A stretch of 64,000 nt of DNA from an uncultured Collinsella sp. (lineage in GTDB: Bacteria; Actinomycetota; Coriobacteriia; Coriobacteriales; Coriobacteriaceae). Each line of letters begins with the position of its first letter. Position 1 is the stretch's first letter. Under the pieces are notes generated by a model, which saw nothing but the letters and a program-made list of their open reading frames with translations, ran no database searches and was not told the origin of the DNA. The position numbers and the translations under genes were made by a program. Shown here piece after piece: positions 8,347 to 17,278 of the stretch. The stretch covers positions 37,267-101,266 of the forward strand of contig URPK01000006.1 in assembly GCA_900549715.1 (NCBI GenBank). Direction: 5' to 3'.

Positions 8347-9771
8347 ATGATAGAGATCGCCGTCAACAACCTCGCGGCCGCAACAGGGGCCCGAACCGTG
8401 ACGGGAGAAGCCGATCGGGTATGCCGCGGGTGCGTTATCGACTCGCGCCAGGTCGAGGAAGGGACGATTTTCGTCGCCTTTCCCGGTGAAAACGTCGACG
8501 GCAATGATTTTGCTTCCCGTGCCGTCCAGTCGGGTGCCGGCGCCGTCGTGATGACGCGTGAGCCCGAGGCCGAGCTGGTCTTGCTGGCGCAGGACAGGAG
8601 CTGTGCCATCTTGCTGACCGATGATCCCGAGGAGTTTCTGCTGCGTTTGGCGCACGCGTACCGCCTGGAGCTTGGCTGCCTGGTCGTTGGTATTACCGGT
8701 TCCATCGGCAAGACGACGACCAAGGACGTGCTCGCCGCTGTGCTCGCCAAGCGCTATCGCGTCTGGGCCACCAAGGGCAATTTCAATAACCTGATCGGCA
8801 TGCCGCTCACGGTGCTTTCCGCTCCGGCCGATACCGAGGTCCTGGTGCTCGAGATGGGCATGAACCATTTCCACGAGATTGAGCGCCTGTCCCAGTCCGC
8901 CAATCCCAACCTTGCCATCGTGAGCAAGATCGGCACCTCTCACATCGGCATTTTGGGCAGCCGCGAGAACATCGCCCGCGCTAAGGCCGAGATTGTCCAG
9001 GGTATGTGCGCCGCCGGCGACTTCTTGCCGCTGCTGGTTTTGGGCGGTGAGGACGACTTTACGCCGTTCATTCGCGATACGTTCGCCCAGCCTGCTGGTA
9101 TCGATGTGATGCTGGCCGGCGTCTCGGACGATGATGAGGTCCGTGCCCGCGACGTTCGAGCTGATGACGAGGGCCGTCCGGTCTTTACGCTCGATTTTGG
9201 TCAGGGCGAGACAATCGATACCATGCTTGCCATCCCCGGCGTGCAGTCCGTTCCGAATGCCGTTAAGGCCGCCGCGGTTGCCTATCGCCTGGGCGTGACG
9301 CCCGAGCAGATCGATGCTGCCTTTAGGGGCCTCACGATCACCGGTCACCGCCAGGAGATCAAACGCGCCAAGAGCGGTGCACGCATCATCGATGACTCCT
9401 ATAACGCCAGCGCCGAATCGATGGCAGCCGGTCTCGACCTGCTGTGCTCGCTTTCGTGCACGGGGTCTCGCATGGCGATCTTGGGCGAGATGGGCGAGAT
9501 GGGCGATGAGGCTCCTCGCATGCATGAACTCGTGGGCGCCTATGCCGCCGCCAAGAAGCTCGACATGCTGGCGTGCGTCGGCGGCGAGCTGGCCCAGCTT
9601 ATGGCCGATGCCGCGCGCATGATGGGCATGGACGAGGACCGCATCCAGGTGTTCTCCGATTATCAGCAGGTGCTCGACCGCATGGGCGGCGCGCTTGAAA
9701 AACATGATGTTGTACTGGTCAAGGGTTCCCGCTTTGTTGAGCTCGACCGCTTTGTGGAAGGTGTGTGCTAG
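8347..9771 (+). CDS. murF: UDP-MurNAc-tripeptide:D-Ala-D-Ala ligase
   Basis: Adds D-alanyl-D-alanine to UDP-MurNAc-tripeptide in the cytoplasm. The 474 residues carry the Mur ligase P-loop GSIGKTTTKD (near 119), the EMGMNHFHEI block (near 172), NASAESM after DDSYN (near 350) and VKGSR near the C-terminus. GSIGKTTTKD and the EMGM motif identify MurF rather than MurE. GGGGAG lies before the ATG. mraY starts 3 bases after the stop, so the two are tightly linked. A possible promoter -10 (TACAAT near 8304) lies in the gap upstream, without a clear -35. Confidence 0.95.
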   Translation: MIEIAVNNLAAATGARTVTGEADRVCRGCVIDSRQVEEGTIFVAFPGENVDGNDFASRAVQSGAGAVVMTREPEAELVLLAQDRSCAILLTDDPEEFLLRLAHAYRLELGCLVVGITGSIGKTTTKDVLAAVLAKRYRVWATKGNFNNLIGMPLTVLSAPADTEVLVLEMGMNHFHEIERLSQSANPNLAIVSKIGTSHIGILGSRENIARAKAEIVQGMCAAGDFLPLLVLGGEDDFTPFIRDTFAQPAGIDVMLAGVSDDDEVRARDVRADDEGRPVFTLDFGQGETIDTMLAIPGVQSVPNAVKAAAVAYRLGVTPEQIDAAFRGLTITGHRQEIKRAKSGARIIDDSYNASAESMAAGLDLLCSLSCTGSRMAILGEMGEMGDEAPRMHELVGAYAAAKKLDMLACVGGELAQLMADAARMMGMDEDRIQVFSDYQQVLDRMGGALEKHDVVLVKGSRFVELDRFVEGVC

Positions 9772-9774
9772 CCC

Positions 9775-10794
9775 ATGTTCGGCAATCCCTCGTATCCAAC
9801 GTATCAGGCTTTTTTGGGGCTTGGCATCGCCGCTGCCGTTGCGCTGCTGCTCATGCCGTGGTGGATCAAGCTACTCAAGGTCGAGGGTATCGGCCAGCAG
9901 GTTCGTGCCGACGGCCCCAAGCGTCATTTGGTTAAGCAGGGAACGCCCACCATGGGTGGTGTTGTCATCCTCGTCGCGATCTCGCTGACCTGCCTGCTGA
10001 TGGGCAAGCTCACCACCGAGCTCGTGCTCGTGCTCCTCGCCACGCTGGCGACCGGCGTGCTGGGCCTGATCGACGACCTGACCTCCGTTACGCATGGGCG
10101 CTCGCTCGGCCTGACGCCTCATGCCAAGATGATCGGCCTCACCATTATCTGTGTCACCTTTACGGTACTTGCCGTCAACTGGTGCGGCGTCGCCCCCGAG
10201 ATTCGTTTTCCCGGTGGGTTGACGATCGACCTTGGCGTGCTTTCGACTACCATCTGCGGCTATTCGTTCCCGTGGCTCTATATTGTCTTTTGCTGGCTGA
10301 TGATTGCCGGTCTTTCTAATGCCGTGAACCTGACCGATGGCCTTGACGGTCTTGCTGGTGGCACCTCCATGATCGCCATGCTCGCCATGGCTGCCATGGC
10401 GTTTTTGCACGGAGACGTGAACCTGTCCATCTTTTGCACCGCGTGTGCCGGTGCCTGCTTGGGCTTTCTGTGGTTCAACTGCTATCCGGCGAGCATCTTT
10501 ATGGGCGATACCGGCTCGCTTGCCCTGGGCGCCGCGTTTGCCTGCACGTCCATCATGACCAACACCGAGGTCGTCTCCCTTATCATCGGCGGCCTGTTTA
10601 TCGTTGAGACCCTTTCGGTCATGATTCAGGTTGTCTACTTCCACTTTACGCACAAGCGCGTCTTCCTTATGGCGCCCATCCATCATCATTTCGAAAAGAA
10701 GGGTTGGGCCGAGACCAAGGTCGTCATCCGTTTTTGGATTATCGCTGCGGCCTTTGGTGCCGTTGGCCTTGCTTTGTTCTTCCAGTTGGGATAG
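9775..10794 (+). CDS. mraY: Phospho-MurNAc-pentapeptide transferase
   Basis: Integral membrane enzyme making lipid I from UDP-MurNAc-pentapeptide and undecaprenyl phosphate. The 339 residues contain about ten hydrophobic segments. Diagnostic blocks are DGPKRHLVKQGTPTMGG (near 43), LTDGLDGLAGG (near 185), the MGDTGSLALG block (near 243) and PIHHHFE (near 301). It is packed between murF and murD with gaps of 3 and 9 bases. Confidence 0.97.
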   Translation: MFGNPSYPTYQAFLGLGIAAAVALLLMPWWIKLLKVEGIGQQVRADGPKRHLVKQGTPTMGGVVILVAISLTCLLMGKLTTELVLVLLATLATGVLGLIDDLTSVTHGRSLGLTPHAKMIGLTIICVTFTVLAVNWCGVAPEIRFPGGLTIDLGVLSTTICGYSFPWLYIVFCWLMIAGLSNAVNLTDGLDGLAGGTSMIAMLAMAAMAFLHGDVNLSIFCTACAGACLGFLWFNCYPASIFMGDTGSLALGAAFACTSIMTNTEVVSLIIGGLFIVETLSVMIQVVYFHFTHKRVFLMAPIHHHFEKKGWAETKVVIRFWIIAAAFGAVGLALFFQLG

Positions 10795-10803
10795 TGGTCT
10801 TTC

Positions 10804-12210
10804 ATGCCTCTTGCTGATGTCTTTAGCCTGCTCGTTTTGGGTCAGGGCAAATCCGGTCTCGATGTCGCCCACTGGGCGCTGGCACATCCCGAGCGCGTAA
10901 GTGCCGTTACCGTGTATGGCGGCGGCACCTCTGAGCCCAATGACGCCACGCGAGCGCTCGAGGCTGCTGGTGCGTCGTTTGTCTATGGCACCGAACAGGT
11001 CGAAGGCGCCTATGACGTATGCGTGACGTGCCCGGGCATCTCGGAGTTCTCGGGCTTCTTTAAGGCCGGGCGCGAACATGCCGCCCAGATTATGGGTGAG
11101 CCAGAGTTTGCCTATCGCCTGTCGCCCGATAACTGGATTGCCATCACGGGCACCAACGGTAAGACGACCACCACGTCGCTGACCGATTATCTGCTCAAGG
11201 CTGCCGGCGAGGCCAGCGTAGCTGTCGGCAACATCGGCGAGCCGCCGGTCAACGAGATTGACGGCCGAGCCCACAACGAGTGGTTTGTGGCTGAGCTCTC
11301 GAGCTATCAGATTGCTACGACCACCGAGCTCCACCCTCGCGTGGCAGTGCTGCTCAACATCACTCCCGACCACTTGGGCTGGCATAAGAGCCATAAGAAC
11401 TATGCGCTTGCCAAGATCAAGCTGTTTGACAATATGGTCGATGACGATCTGGTGGTTGTCGACGTCGAAGACGCCGGCATTCACGAGTTCGATGAGTGCA
11501 TCTATACGCCGGGTCGCCGCATCTGCAAGGTCGCTTTTGACGAGCCCGAGGGTGCAGACGCCGCCTTTGTGCGCGACGGCAAGATGATCGTGCGCCTGAA
11601 GGGCGTCGAGACTCAGCTTGTCGCCACGTCCGAACTCAAGATCTCGGGCCATCACAATGTTATCAATGCCCTTTGCGCTGCCACGGCTGCCCTGGCAGTC
11701 GGTGCCGATGTCGATGGTGTCTGCCGCGGTCTGGCCTCGTTCCAGCCGCTCGAGCACCGCGTGGAGCCGTGCGGCGAGATTGACGGCGTGCGCTACGTCA
11801 ACGATTCCAAGGCGACCAACACCGACGCGGTCGAGAAGGCACTGACGGCATTTCCCGATGACAACGTGATCTTGCTGCTCGGCGGCCACGATAAGGGCAC
11901 GCCGCTCACGGACTTCGCGCGCGTCGTTATGGATAACGTGCGCTCGGTCGTCTGCTTTGGCGATGCGCGCGAGCGCTTTACCGCCGCTATGGACGAGGCC
12001 GATGTCGATGGCGATGTGGATATCGCCCAAGCGGATGACCTACGCGATGCCGTGGACGTTGCCCGTTCGCTGTCGAGCCGTGGCGACGTGATCTTACTTT
12101 CTCCTGCCTGCTCTTCGTTCGATGAGTTCTCGGGCTATGAGGAGCGCGGCCGCGTGTTTAAGGACTACGTGGCTCAGCTTGCCGCTGCAGCGAAATCGCA
12201 AATGGAATAG
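10804..12210 (+). CDS. murD: UDP-MurNAc-L-alanine:D-glutamate ligase
   Basis: Adds D-glutamate to UDP-MurNAc-L-Ala. The 468 residues have an N-terminal Rossmann-like domain (VLGQGKSGLDVAHWAL near 16), the P-loop ITGTNGKTTTT (near 115), LNITPDHLGWH (near 182) and the EHRVE plus NDSKATN blocks near 318-340. It is in the cluster between mraY and ftsW. The substrate call follows the family pattern and position. Confidence 0.95.
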   Translation: MPLADVFSLLVLGQGKSGLDVAHWALAHPERVSAVTVYGGGTSEPNDATRALEAAGASFVYGTEQVEGAYDVCVTCPGISEFSGFFKAGREHAAQIMGEPEFAYRLSPDNWIAITGTNGKTTTTSLTDYLLKAAGEASVAVGNIGEPPVNEIDGRAHNEWFVAELSSYQIATTTELHPRVAVLLNITPDHLGWHKSHKNYALAKIKLFDNMVDDDLVVVDVEDAGIHEFDECIYTPGRRICKVAFDEPEGADAAFVRDGKMIVRLKGVETQLVATSELKISGHHNVINALCAATAALAVGADVDGVCRGLASFQPLEHRVEPCGEIDGVRYVNDSKATNTDAVEKALTAFPDDNVILLLGGHDKGTPLTDFARVVMDNVRSVVCFGDARERFTAAMDEADVDGDVDIAQADDLRDAVDVARSLSSRGDVILLSPACSSFDEFSGYEERGRVFKDYVAQLAAAAKSQME

Positions 12211-12219
12211 GGGTTGCCG

Positions 12220-13740
12220 GTGAGAGAGGAGAGCCCCCGACAAGGTATGAGGAGGCCCGACTCGGACCGTGCTTCCTCGCGGCGTAGCACACCGCGTTCC
12301 GGTCGCGGCGGGCAGTCGTTTAGCGAACGCTATATTGCCGGCGTTCCCGCCCGCATCATGCGCCCCCGTCTGATATTTATGGCCTGCCTGTTTACTTTGG
12401 TGTGCTTTGGTCTGCTGATGGTGTACTCGGCGTCTTCGGTCGAGGCGCTGCACGAGAATGGCTCGGCGACGTTTTTCCTGGGTCGACAGGCCGCGTTTGC
12501 CGTGGCTGGTGTTCTGGCGCTGATTGCCATCGTGCGCGTTTTGCCGGACAGCTGGTTTGGGGAGGATGTGCTTAGGATCTTCCTTATCGGCATGATAGGG
12601 CTACTGTTTCTGGTGTTCTTGGTGGGCAGCGGCAGCCGTGGCGCCACGCGCTGGCTCAACATCGCCGGTATTCAGTTCCAGCCTTCCGAGTTTTTAAAGC
12701 CATTTGCCATTGCGTATTCGGCCATCATGCTCGATCGCTTCTTTTCGCCCGGTGGCAACATCAACGAATTCCTTCGCAAGATGGGCATCTACCTGGGCAT
12801 TTCGCTCTTTCTGATCTTTATCCAGCCCGATTTCGGTACCGTCCTGATCATCCTATTGACCCTCATGTGCATGGCGTTGTTTGCGGGTCTCGACCCCAGA
12901 TTTATCATCGGCGTGATAATCTTCGGCATTCTCGTGATCGTGATTGCGCTTGTCGCAGAGCCGTACCGTATGGTGCGTATTCAGGTTGCCTTGAACCCTT
13001 GGGCCGACGAGTATGGTGACGGCTATCAGGCCACGCTTGCCATCATGGCCTTTGCCTCGGGCGGTCTGTTCGGCCGTGGCATCGGCAACTCAACCATGAA
13101 GTACTCGTATCTGCCCGAGGCGCACAATGACTACATCCTGGCCATCATTGGCGAGGAAGTCGGTTTTGTCGGAACCGTGCTGTTCTTCTTGGTGTTTGCG
13201 ATGCTGATCTACTCGGCGTTTCGCATTGCCGAGCAGGCGACCGATCGTCGGGGCGCGCTCATGGCGTCTGGCTCCGCGGTCATTCTCGCGGTGCAGTTTT
13301 TGATCAATGCGCTGGGCATCCTCAACGTGTTTCCCATGACGGGCAAACCGTTGCCGTTTATTAGCTACGGCGGTTCGTCGATTATCGTGTCGCTCATGCT
13401 TGCCGGGTTGATCCTGCGCGTTTCGTACGAGAGCGCCCGTCGCGATGAGTACGACCGTCGCCGCGAGAGCTTTGCCGTTATGGATGAGAGTACCGCCGGC
13501 GTGCCCCACGTGCGCGGTGAGCGATCTTCGCGTAACGGTTTTACCGTCCTGGATGGCTCTGCGACCGAGCCGGCAGCCCGTCCGCGTCAGCGAACGGCGC
13601 CGCAAGGTCGTCCGCAGCGCCCCTGCTCTCGCAACGCGGGCGGCGGATATAATCGAATCGATTTGAACTCGGACCCGTCGGCGCGTCTGCGCACCGACGA
13701 CCAGGGACCGCGTGTACGAAGGGACTACCATGACCGATAA
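12220..13740 (+). CDS. ftsW: Septal SEDS glycosyltransferase FtsW
   Basis: Polymerises septal glycan from lipid II together with the FtsI-type PBP. About 506 residues: a basic cytoplasmic tail (~45 residues), about ten membrane segments (from LIFMACLFTLVCFGLLMVY), and a long polar C-terminal tail rich in Arg and Asp. SEDS hallmarks include GRQAAFAVAG, PSEFLKPFAI, QPDFGT, LPEAHNDYILAIIGEE and PFISYGGSS. The GTG at 12220 has AGGGG 6 bases before it; a TTG at 12214 is the alternative. The end overlaps murG by 11 bases, indicating translational coupling. Confidence 0.95.
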   Translation: MREESPRQGMRRPDSDRASSRRSTPRSGRGGQSFSERYIAGVPARIMRPRLIFMACLFTLVCFGLLMVYSASSVEALHENGSATFFLGRQAAFAVAGVLALIAIVRVLPDSWFGEDVLRIFLIGMIGLLFLVFLVGSGSRGATRWLNIAGIQFQPSEFLKPFAIAYSAIMLDRFFSPGGNINEFLRKMGIYLGISLFLIFIQPDFGTVLIILLTLMCMALFAGLDPRFIIGVIIFGILVIVIALVAEPYRMVRIQVALNPWADEYGDGYQATLAIMAFASGGLFGRGIGNSTMKYSYLPEAHNDYILAIIGEEVGFVGTVLFFLVFAMLIYSAFRIAEQATDRRGALMASGSAVILAVQFLINALGILNVFPMTGKPLPFISYGGSSIIVSLMLAGLILRVSYESARRDEYDRRRESFAVMDESTAGVPHVRGERSSRNGFTVLDGSATEPAARPRQRTAPQGRPQRPCSRNAGGGYNRIDLNSDPSARLRTDDQGPRVRRDYHDR

Positions 13741-14845
13741 GATGACCGTTGCTATTGCAGCCGGCGGCACGGCAGGACACATCAACCCCGCGCTCGCCTT
13801 GGCCGAAGAGCTGCGTGATCGTGGCCACCACGTTGTGTTCGTGGGCCAGTCGCGCAAGCTCGAGGGTCGTCTGGTCCCCGAGGCTGGGTTTGATTTTGTG
13901 CCCATTACGGTCACGGGCTTCGACCGCTCCCGTCCTTGGACGGCGCTGACCTCGCTGTGGCGTGTCAACAAGGCCAAGCGTGCGCTCGCCAGTCATTTCT
14001 CAAAGGTCGGCAAGCCCGATGCCGCCATCGGTTTTGGTGCCTATGTCGAGGTTCCGCTGCTGGGGTGGTGCAAGGGCGCAGGCGTTCCGTATCTGCTGCA
14101 CGAGCAGAACTCTGTTCCGGGCCTGGCCAACAAGATGATGAACTCCCACGCCGCCCGCGTGTGCATCTCGGTGCCGGCAGCGCGTTCGGTCTTTGAGCGC
14201 GAAGGTGACCCTGACCACGTGCTCATGACCGGCAACCCCGTACGTCGCTCGGTGATCGAGGGCGATCGCGCTCGTGGCCGCAAGGCACTTGGCGTTCCCG
14301 AGGACGCTACGCTGCTGCTCGTCTTTGGCGGTTCACTTGGCGCCCAGCACCTCAACGAGCGCGTGACTTCGCTCAAAAACGAACTGCTTTCGCGCAAGAA
14401 CCTCTATGTGTTGCATTCGACGGGTGCCGACGGCTTTGAGGAGACCGAGCACGCTTTGGCGCTGACGCCCGAGGAGGCGAAGCGTTACCGCGCCCAGCCT
14501 TACATCGACAACATGGGCGATATGCTGGCTGCTGCCGATTTGGTGCTCTCGCGTTCGGGTGCATCGAGCGTGGCCGAGATCGCTGCGCTCGCCGTGCCCT
14601 CGGTGCTCGTGCCGTATCCGCATGCGACGGCTGACCACCAAACCACCAATGCCCGTTATCTGGTCGACGCCGGGGCCGGTGTGCTCTGCGCCGATGCCGA
14701 TATCGATGGTTCTGCCTTTGCCGATGAGCTGCTGCACTTGGTCGATGACGCGGCGGCGCGCGACGCCATGCGTCAGGCGGCACGTGGTCTGGCTCAGGAT
14801 AGGGCCGCCGCTCTTCTGGCGGATGCGGTAGAGGGTTTGCGTTAG
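13730..14845 (+). CDS. murG: Lipid II synthase (UDP-GlcNAc transferase) MurG
   Basis: Transfers GlcNAc to lipid I at the inner membrane face. The 371 residues begin with the G-loop AAGGTAGHINPALAL; further blocks are IGFGAYVEVP (near 98), LLHEQNSVPG (near 124), FGGSLGAQHLN (near 205) and SRSGASSVAEI plus the PYPHATADHQTTNA block (near 273-305). I chose the ATG at 13730, with GAAGGGA 6 bases upstream, over a GTG at 13712. It overlaps the end of ftsW by 11 bases. Confidence 0.96.
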   Translation: MTDKMTVAIAAGGTAGHINPALALAEELRDRGHHVVFVGQSRKLEGRLVPEAGFDFVPITVTGFDRSRPWTALTSLWRVNKAKRALASHFSKVGKPDAAIGFGAYVEVPLLGWCKGAGVPYLLHEQNSVPGLANKMMNSHAARVCISVPAARSVFEREGDPDHVLMTGNPVRRSVIEGDRARGRKALGVPEDATLLLVFGGSLGAQHLNERVTSLKNELLSRKNLYVLHSTGADGFEETEHALALTPEEAKRYRAQPYIDNMGDMLAAADLVLSRSGASSVAEIAALAVPSVLVPYPHATADHQTTNARYLVDAGAGVLCADADIDGSAFADELLHLVDDAAARDAMRQAARGLAQDRAAALLADAVEGLR

Positions 14846-14942
14846 TTAGACGGGATATCGTCGGTCGCCCTCGCGCGGATGCGGTAGGTGCGGTACAGTT
14901 AACGGGTTACAGGCAGTGTTTACGCAAGGAGTACACGAGCAC

Positions 14943-16361
14943 ATGGCTGATTCCCAGACTGCAACCTCCGCGCCCGAGTTCAAGAGCGCCCACTTTATCG
15001 GTATCGGTGGCGCCGGCATGAGCGGCATCGCCCTCGTCCTGCACGAGCGCGGTTACACCGTTACCGGCTCCGACCTTAAGACGTCGCGCTATATTCGCCA
15101 GCTTACCCGCGCCGGCGTGAAGGTCCACGTGGGCCACGAGGCTGCGACGATCGACGAGGTCAAGCCCGACGTGGTTGTTGTCTCCACCGCAATTCCCGAG
15201 TCCAACCCCGAGCTCGTGCGTGCCCGCGAGCTCGGTATTCCCGTGTGGCCCCGTGCCAAGATGCTCTCGGCCCTGGGCCACGGCTACACCACCATCGCCG
15301 TTGCCGGCACGCATGGCAAGACCACCACGTCTTCGATGTGCGCCACCATGCTCGACCGCATGGGCCTGGATCCGAGCTTCTTGATCGGCGGCATCGTCGA
15401 GGGCTATGACACGAACGGCAAGAACGGCTCGGGCGACTACTTTGTCGCCGAGGCCGACGAGTCCGACAGCTCCTTCCTGTTCCTGAACCCCAACGTAGTC
15501 ATTGTGACCAACGTCGAGGCCGACCACCTCGATCACTACTCGGGTATCGAGGAGATCGAGGCAACTTTCGCCAAATTCATGAGCCTGGTGGGCGAGGACG
15601 GCACCGTCATCGTTTGCGGCGAGGACCCGCATCTGGTCGAGCTTGCCAAGTCGACGGGCCGTCATGTGCTTTCCTATGGCTTTGCCGAGAACAACGACAT
15701 CGTCTGCGTACATCCGGATGTCAAGGGCATCCAGAGCGACTTTATCGTTCGCTTTGAGGACGGCACCGAGCACGCTGTCGAGATTAAGAGCAACCCCGGT
15801 CGTCACAACATGCTCAACGCCACGGCCGTCTTGACCGTCGCCCATGTCCTGGGCCTCGATATCGACGCCGCCGCTAAGGCACTTTCGAGTTTTGAGGGCG
15901 TCCGCCGCCGCTTTACCCACGTGGGCGATATCGACGGCATCACGGTGGTTGACGATTACGGCCATCATCCCACCGAGATCAAGGCGACGCTCGCTGCTGC
16001 CTCTTCGCTGGGCTACAAGCATGTCGACGTCGTGTTCCAGCCGCACCGCTATTCGCGCCTGCAGGCTCTGTGCGATGACTTTGCCGATGCCTTTGCCAAC
16101 GCCGACAAGCTGCTGCTGATCGATGTGTTCTCCGCCGGCGAGATGCCGATTCCGGGCGTTACCTCCAAGATGCTCGCAGATACCGTTCGCGCCAAGCACC
16201 CCGGCAAAGAGGTCGTGTACTGCTCCAGCCGTCTTGAGCTCAACCAGGAGCTTGAGAAGCTCGTGGGCGAGGGCGACCTGCTGCTCACCATGGGTGCCGG
16301 CGACGTTACGACCGTCGGTCCCGAGTTCATCGAGTATCTGACTGCCAAGAAAGACGCTTAA
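14943..16361 (+). CDS. murC: UDP-MurNAc:L-alanine ligase
   Basis: First amino-acid ligase of the peptidoglycan stem. The 472 residues have IGIGGAGMSGIALVL (near 20), the P-loop AGTHGKTTTSSM (near 122), ADESDSSFL (near 176), VTNVEADHLDHY and DDYGHHPTEI (near 339). The ATG at 14943 follows AAGGAG by 11 bases; a GTG at 14916 is an alternative start. It lies 97 bases after murG and 5 bases before murB. Confidence 0.96.
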   Translation: MADSQTATSAPEFKSAHFIGIGGAGMSGIALVLHERGYTVTGSDLKTSRYIRQLTRAGVKVHVGHEAATIDEVKPDVVVVSTAIPESNPELVRARELGIPVWPRAKMLSALGHGYTTIAVAGTHGKTTTSSMCATMLDRMGLDPSFLIGGIVEGYDTNGKNGSGDYFVAEADESDSSFLFLNPNVVIVTNVEADHLDHYSGIEEIEATFAKFMSLVGEDGTVIVCGEDPHLVELAKSTGRHVLSYGFAENNDIVCVHPDVKGIQSDFIVRFEDGTEHAVEIKSNPGRHNMLNATAVLTVAHVLGLDIDAAAKALSSFEGVRRRFTHVGDIDGITVVDDYGHHPTEIKATLAAASSLGYKHVDVVFQPHRYSRLQALCDDFADAFANADKLLLIDVFSAGEMPIPGVTSKMLADTVRAKHPGKEVVYCSSRLELNQELEKLVGEGDLLLTMGAGDVTTVGPEFIEYLTAKKDA

Positions 16362-16366
16362 CCCCT

Positions 16367-17278
16367 ATGGGTCTGTTTAACGCCGTCATGGCGCTTTCGG
16401 GCATGATCGACACGGACGTGGTCGAGGACGAACGTCTTGCGCGCCATACAAGCTATCGAATCGGCGGCAAGGCCGACCTCTTTGTGACGTGCCATAGCTA
16501 CCATGCCCTGCGTCGCGCCGTGGCGGTGCTTGACCGCGAGCAGGTGCCGTGGGTGATTATCGGCAAGGGGTCCAACCTGTTGGTTGCCGATGCCGGCTAT
16601 CGCGGCGCCGTTATTTCGCTGGGACGTGAGTTTCAGCGCACGGTTGTTGCCGAGGACGGTTGTACGCTGACGGTCGGTGCGGGCGTGATGTTTGCGCGCC
16701 TGGTCAACGATGCCCTGTCGCGTAGCCTCTCGGGCCTTGAGTTTGCCGTTGGCATCCCTGGTTCGGTCGGTGGCGCGATATCTATGAATGCCGGCACACG
16801 GACCGAGTGGATTGGCTCGCTGGTTGAGGATGTCGTAACGTTTGACCCGGCATCCGGCATCAAGCATTATGCGGGGTCCGAGATCACTTGGGGCTACCGC
16901 GAATGTAGCCTTCCCCGCAATGAGATCATCCTCGAGTGCGTGCTCAAGCTTAAACCGGCGCCCAAGGCCGACATTCGCGAGCGCATGGAACGGTACCTGA
17001 CGAGGCGCAAGCGTACGCAGCCCATGGGTCGCGCATCCTGCGGGTCGGTCTTTCGTAACCCGCCCGATGCGAGTGTGGGCAAGCTTATCGAGGATTGTGG
17101 ATTAAAGGGTTTTTCAATTGGCGGCGCGGAAGTTTCGCCCGTTCACGCTAATTTTATCGTTAATAACGGAACTGCCTCGGCCGATGACGTTGCCGCGGTT
17201 ATCAGACATGTGCACGGAAAGGTGAGGGAGGCGTATGGCATCGAGCTCAGACCGGAAGTTAAATTCCTCGGCTTCTAG
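16367..17278 (+). CDS. murB: UDP-N-acetylenolpyruvoylglucosamine reductase
   Basis: FAD-dependent reduction giving UDP-MurNAc. The 303 residues show the FAD-binding blocks HTSYRIGGKADLFV (near 27) and IGKGSNLLV (near 65), GIPGSVGGAISMNAG (near 129), YRECSL, and the GSVFRNP block near 226 with the serine expected to act as proton donor. The short form without the extra C-terminal insertion fits type II MurB of Gram-positive bacteria. The 3' end overlaps the start of ftsQ by 44 bases in another frame. Confidence 0.95.
   Translation: MGLFNAVMALSGMIDTDVVEDERLARHTSYRIGGKADLFVTCHSYHALRRAVAVLDREQVPWVIIGKGSNLLVADAGYRGAVISLGREFQRTVVAEDGCTLTVGAGVMFARLVNDALSRSLSGLEFAVGIPGSVGGAISMNAGTRTEWIGSLVEDVVTFDPASGIKHYAGSEITWGYRECSLPRNEIILECVLKLKPAPKADIRERMERYLTRRKRTQPMGRASCGSVFRNPPDASVGKLIEDCGLKGFSIGGAEVSPVHANFIVNNGTASADDVAAVIRHVHGKVREAYGIELRPEVKFLGF

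Noticed and set aside
9871..12030. Very long minus-strand frame opposite mraY-murD
   Set aside because: It is a by-product of the G+C-rich codon pattern of real genes on the other strand; it has no ribosome site and no recognisable domains.
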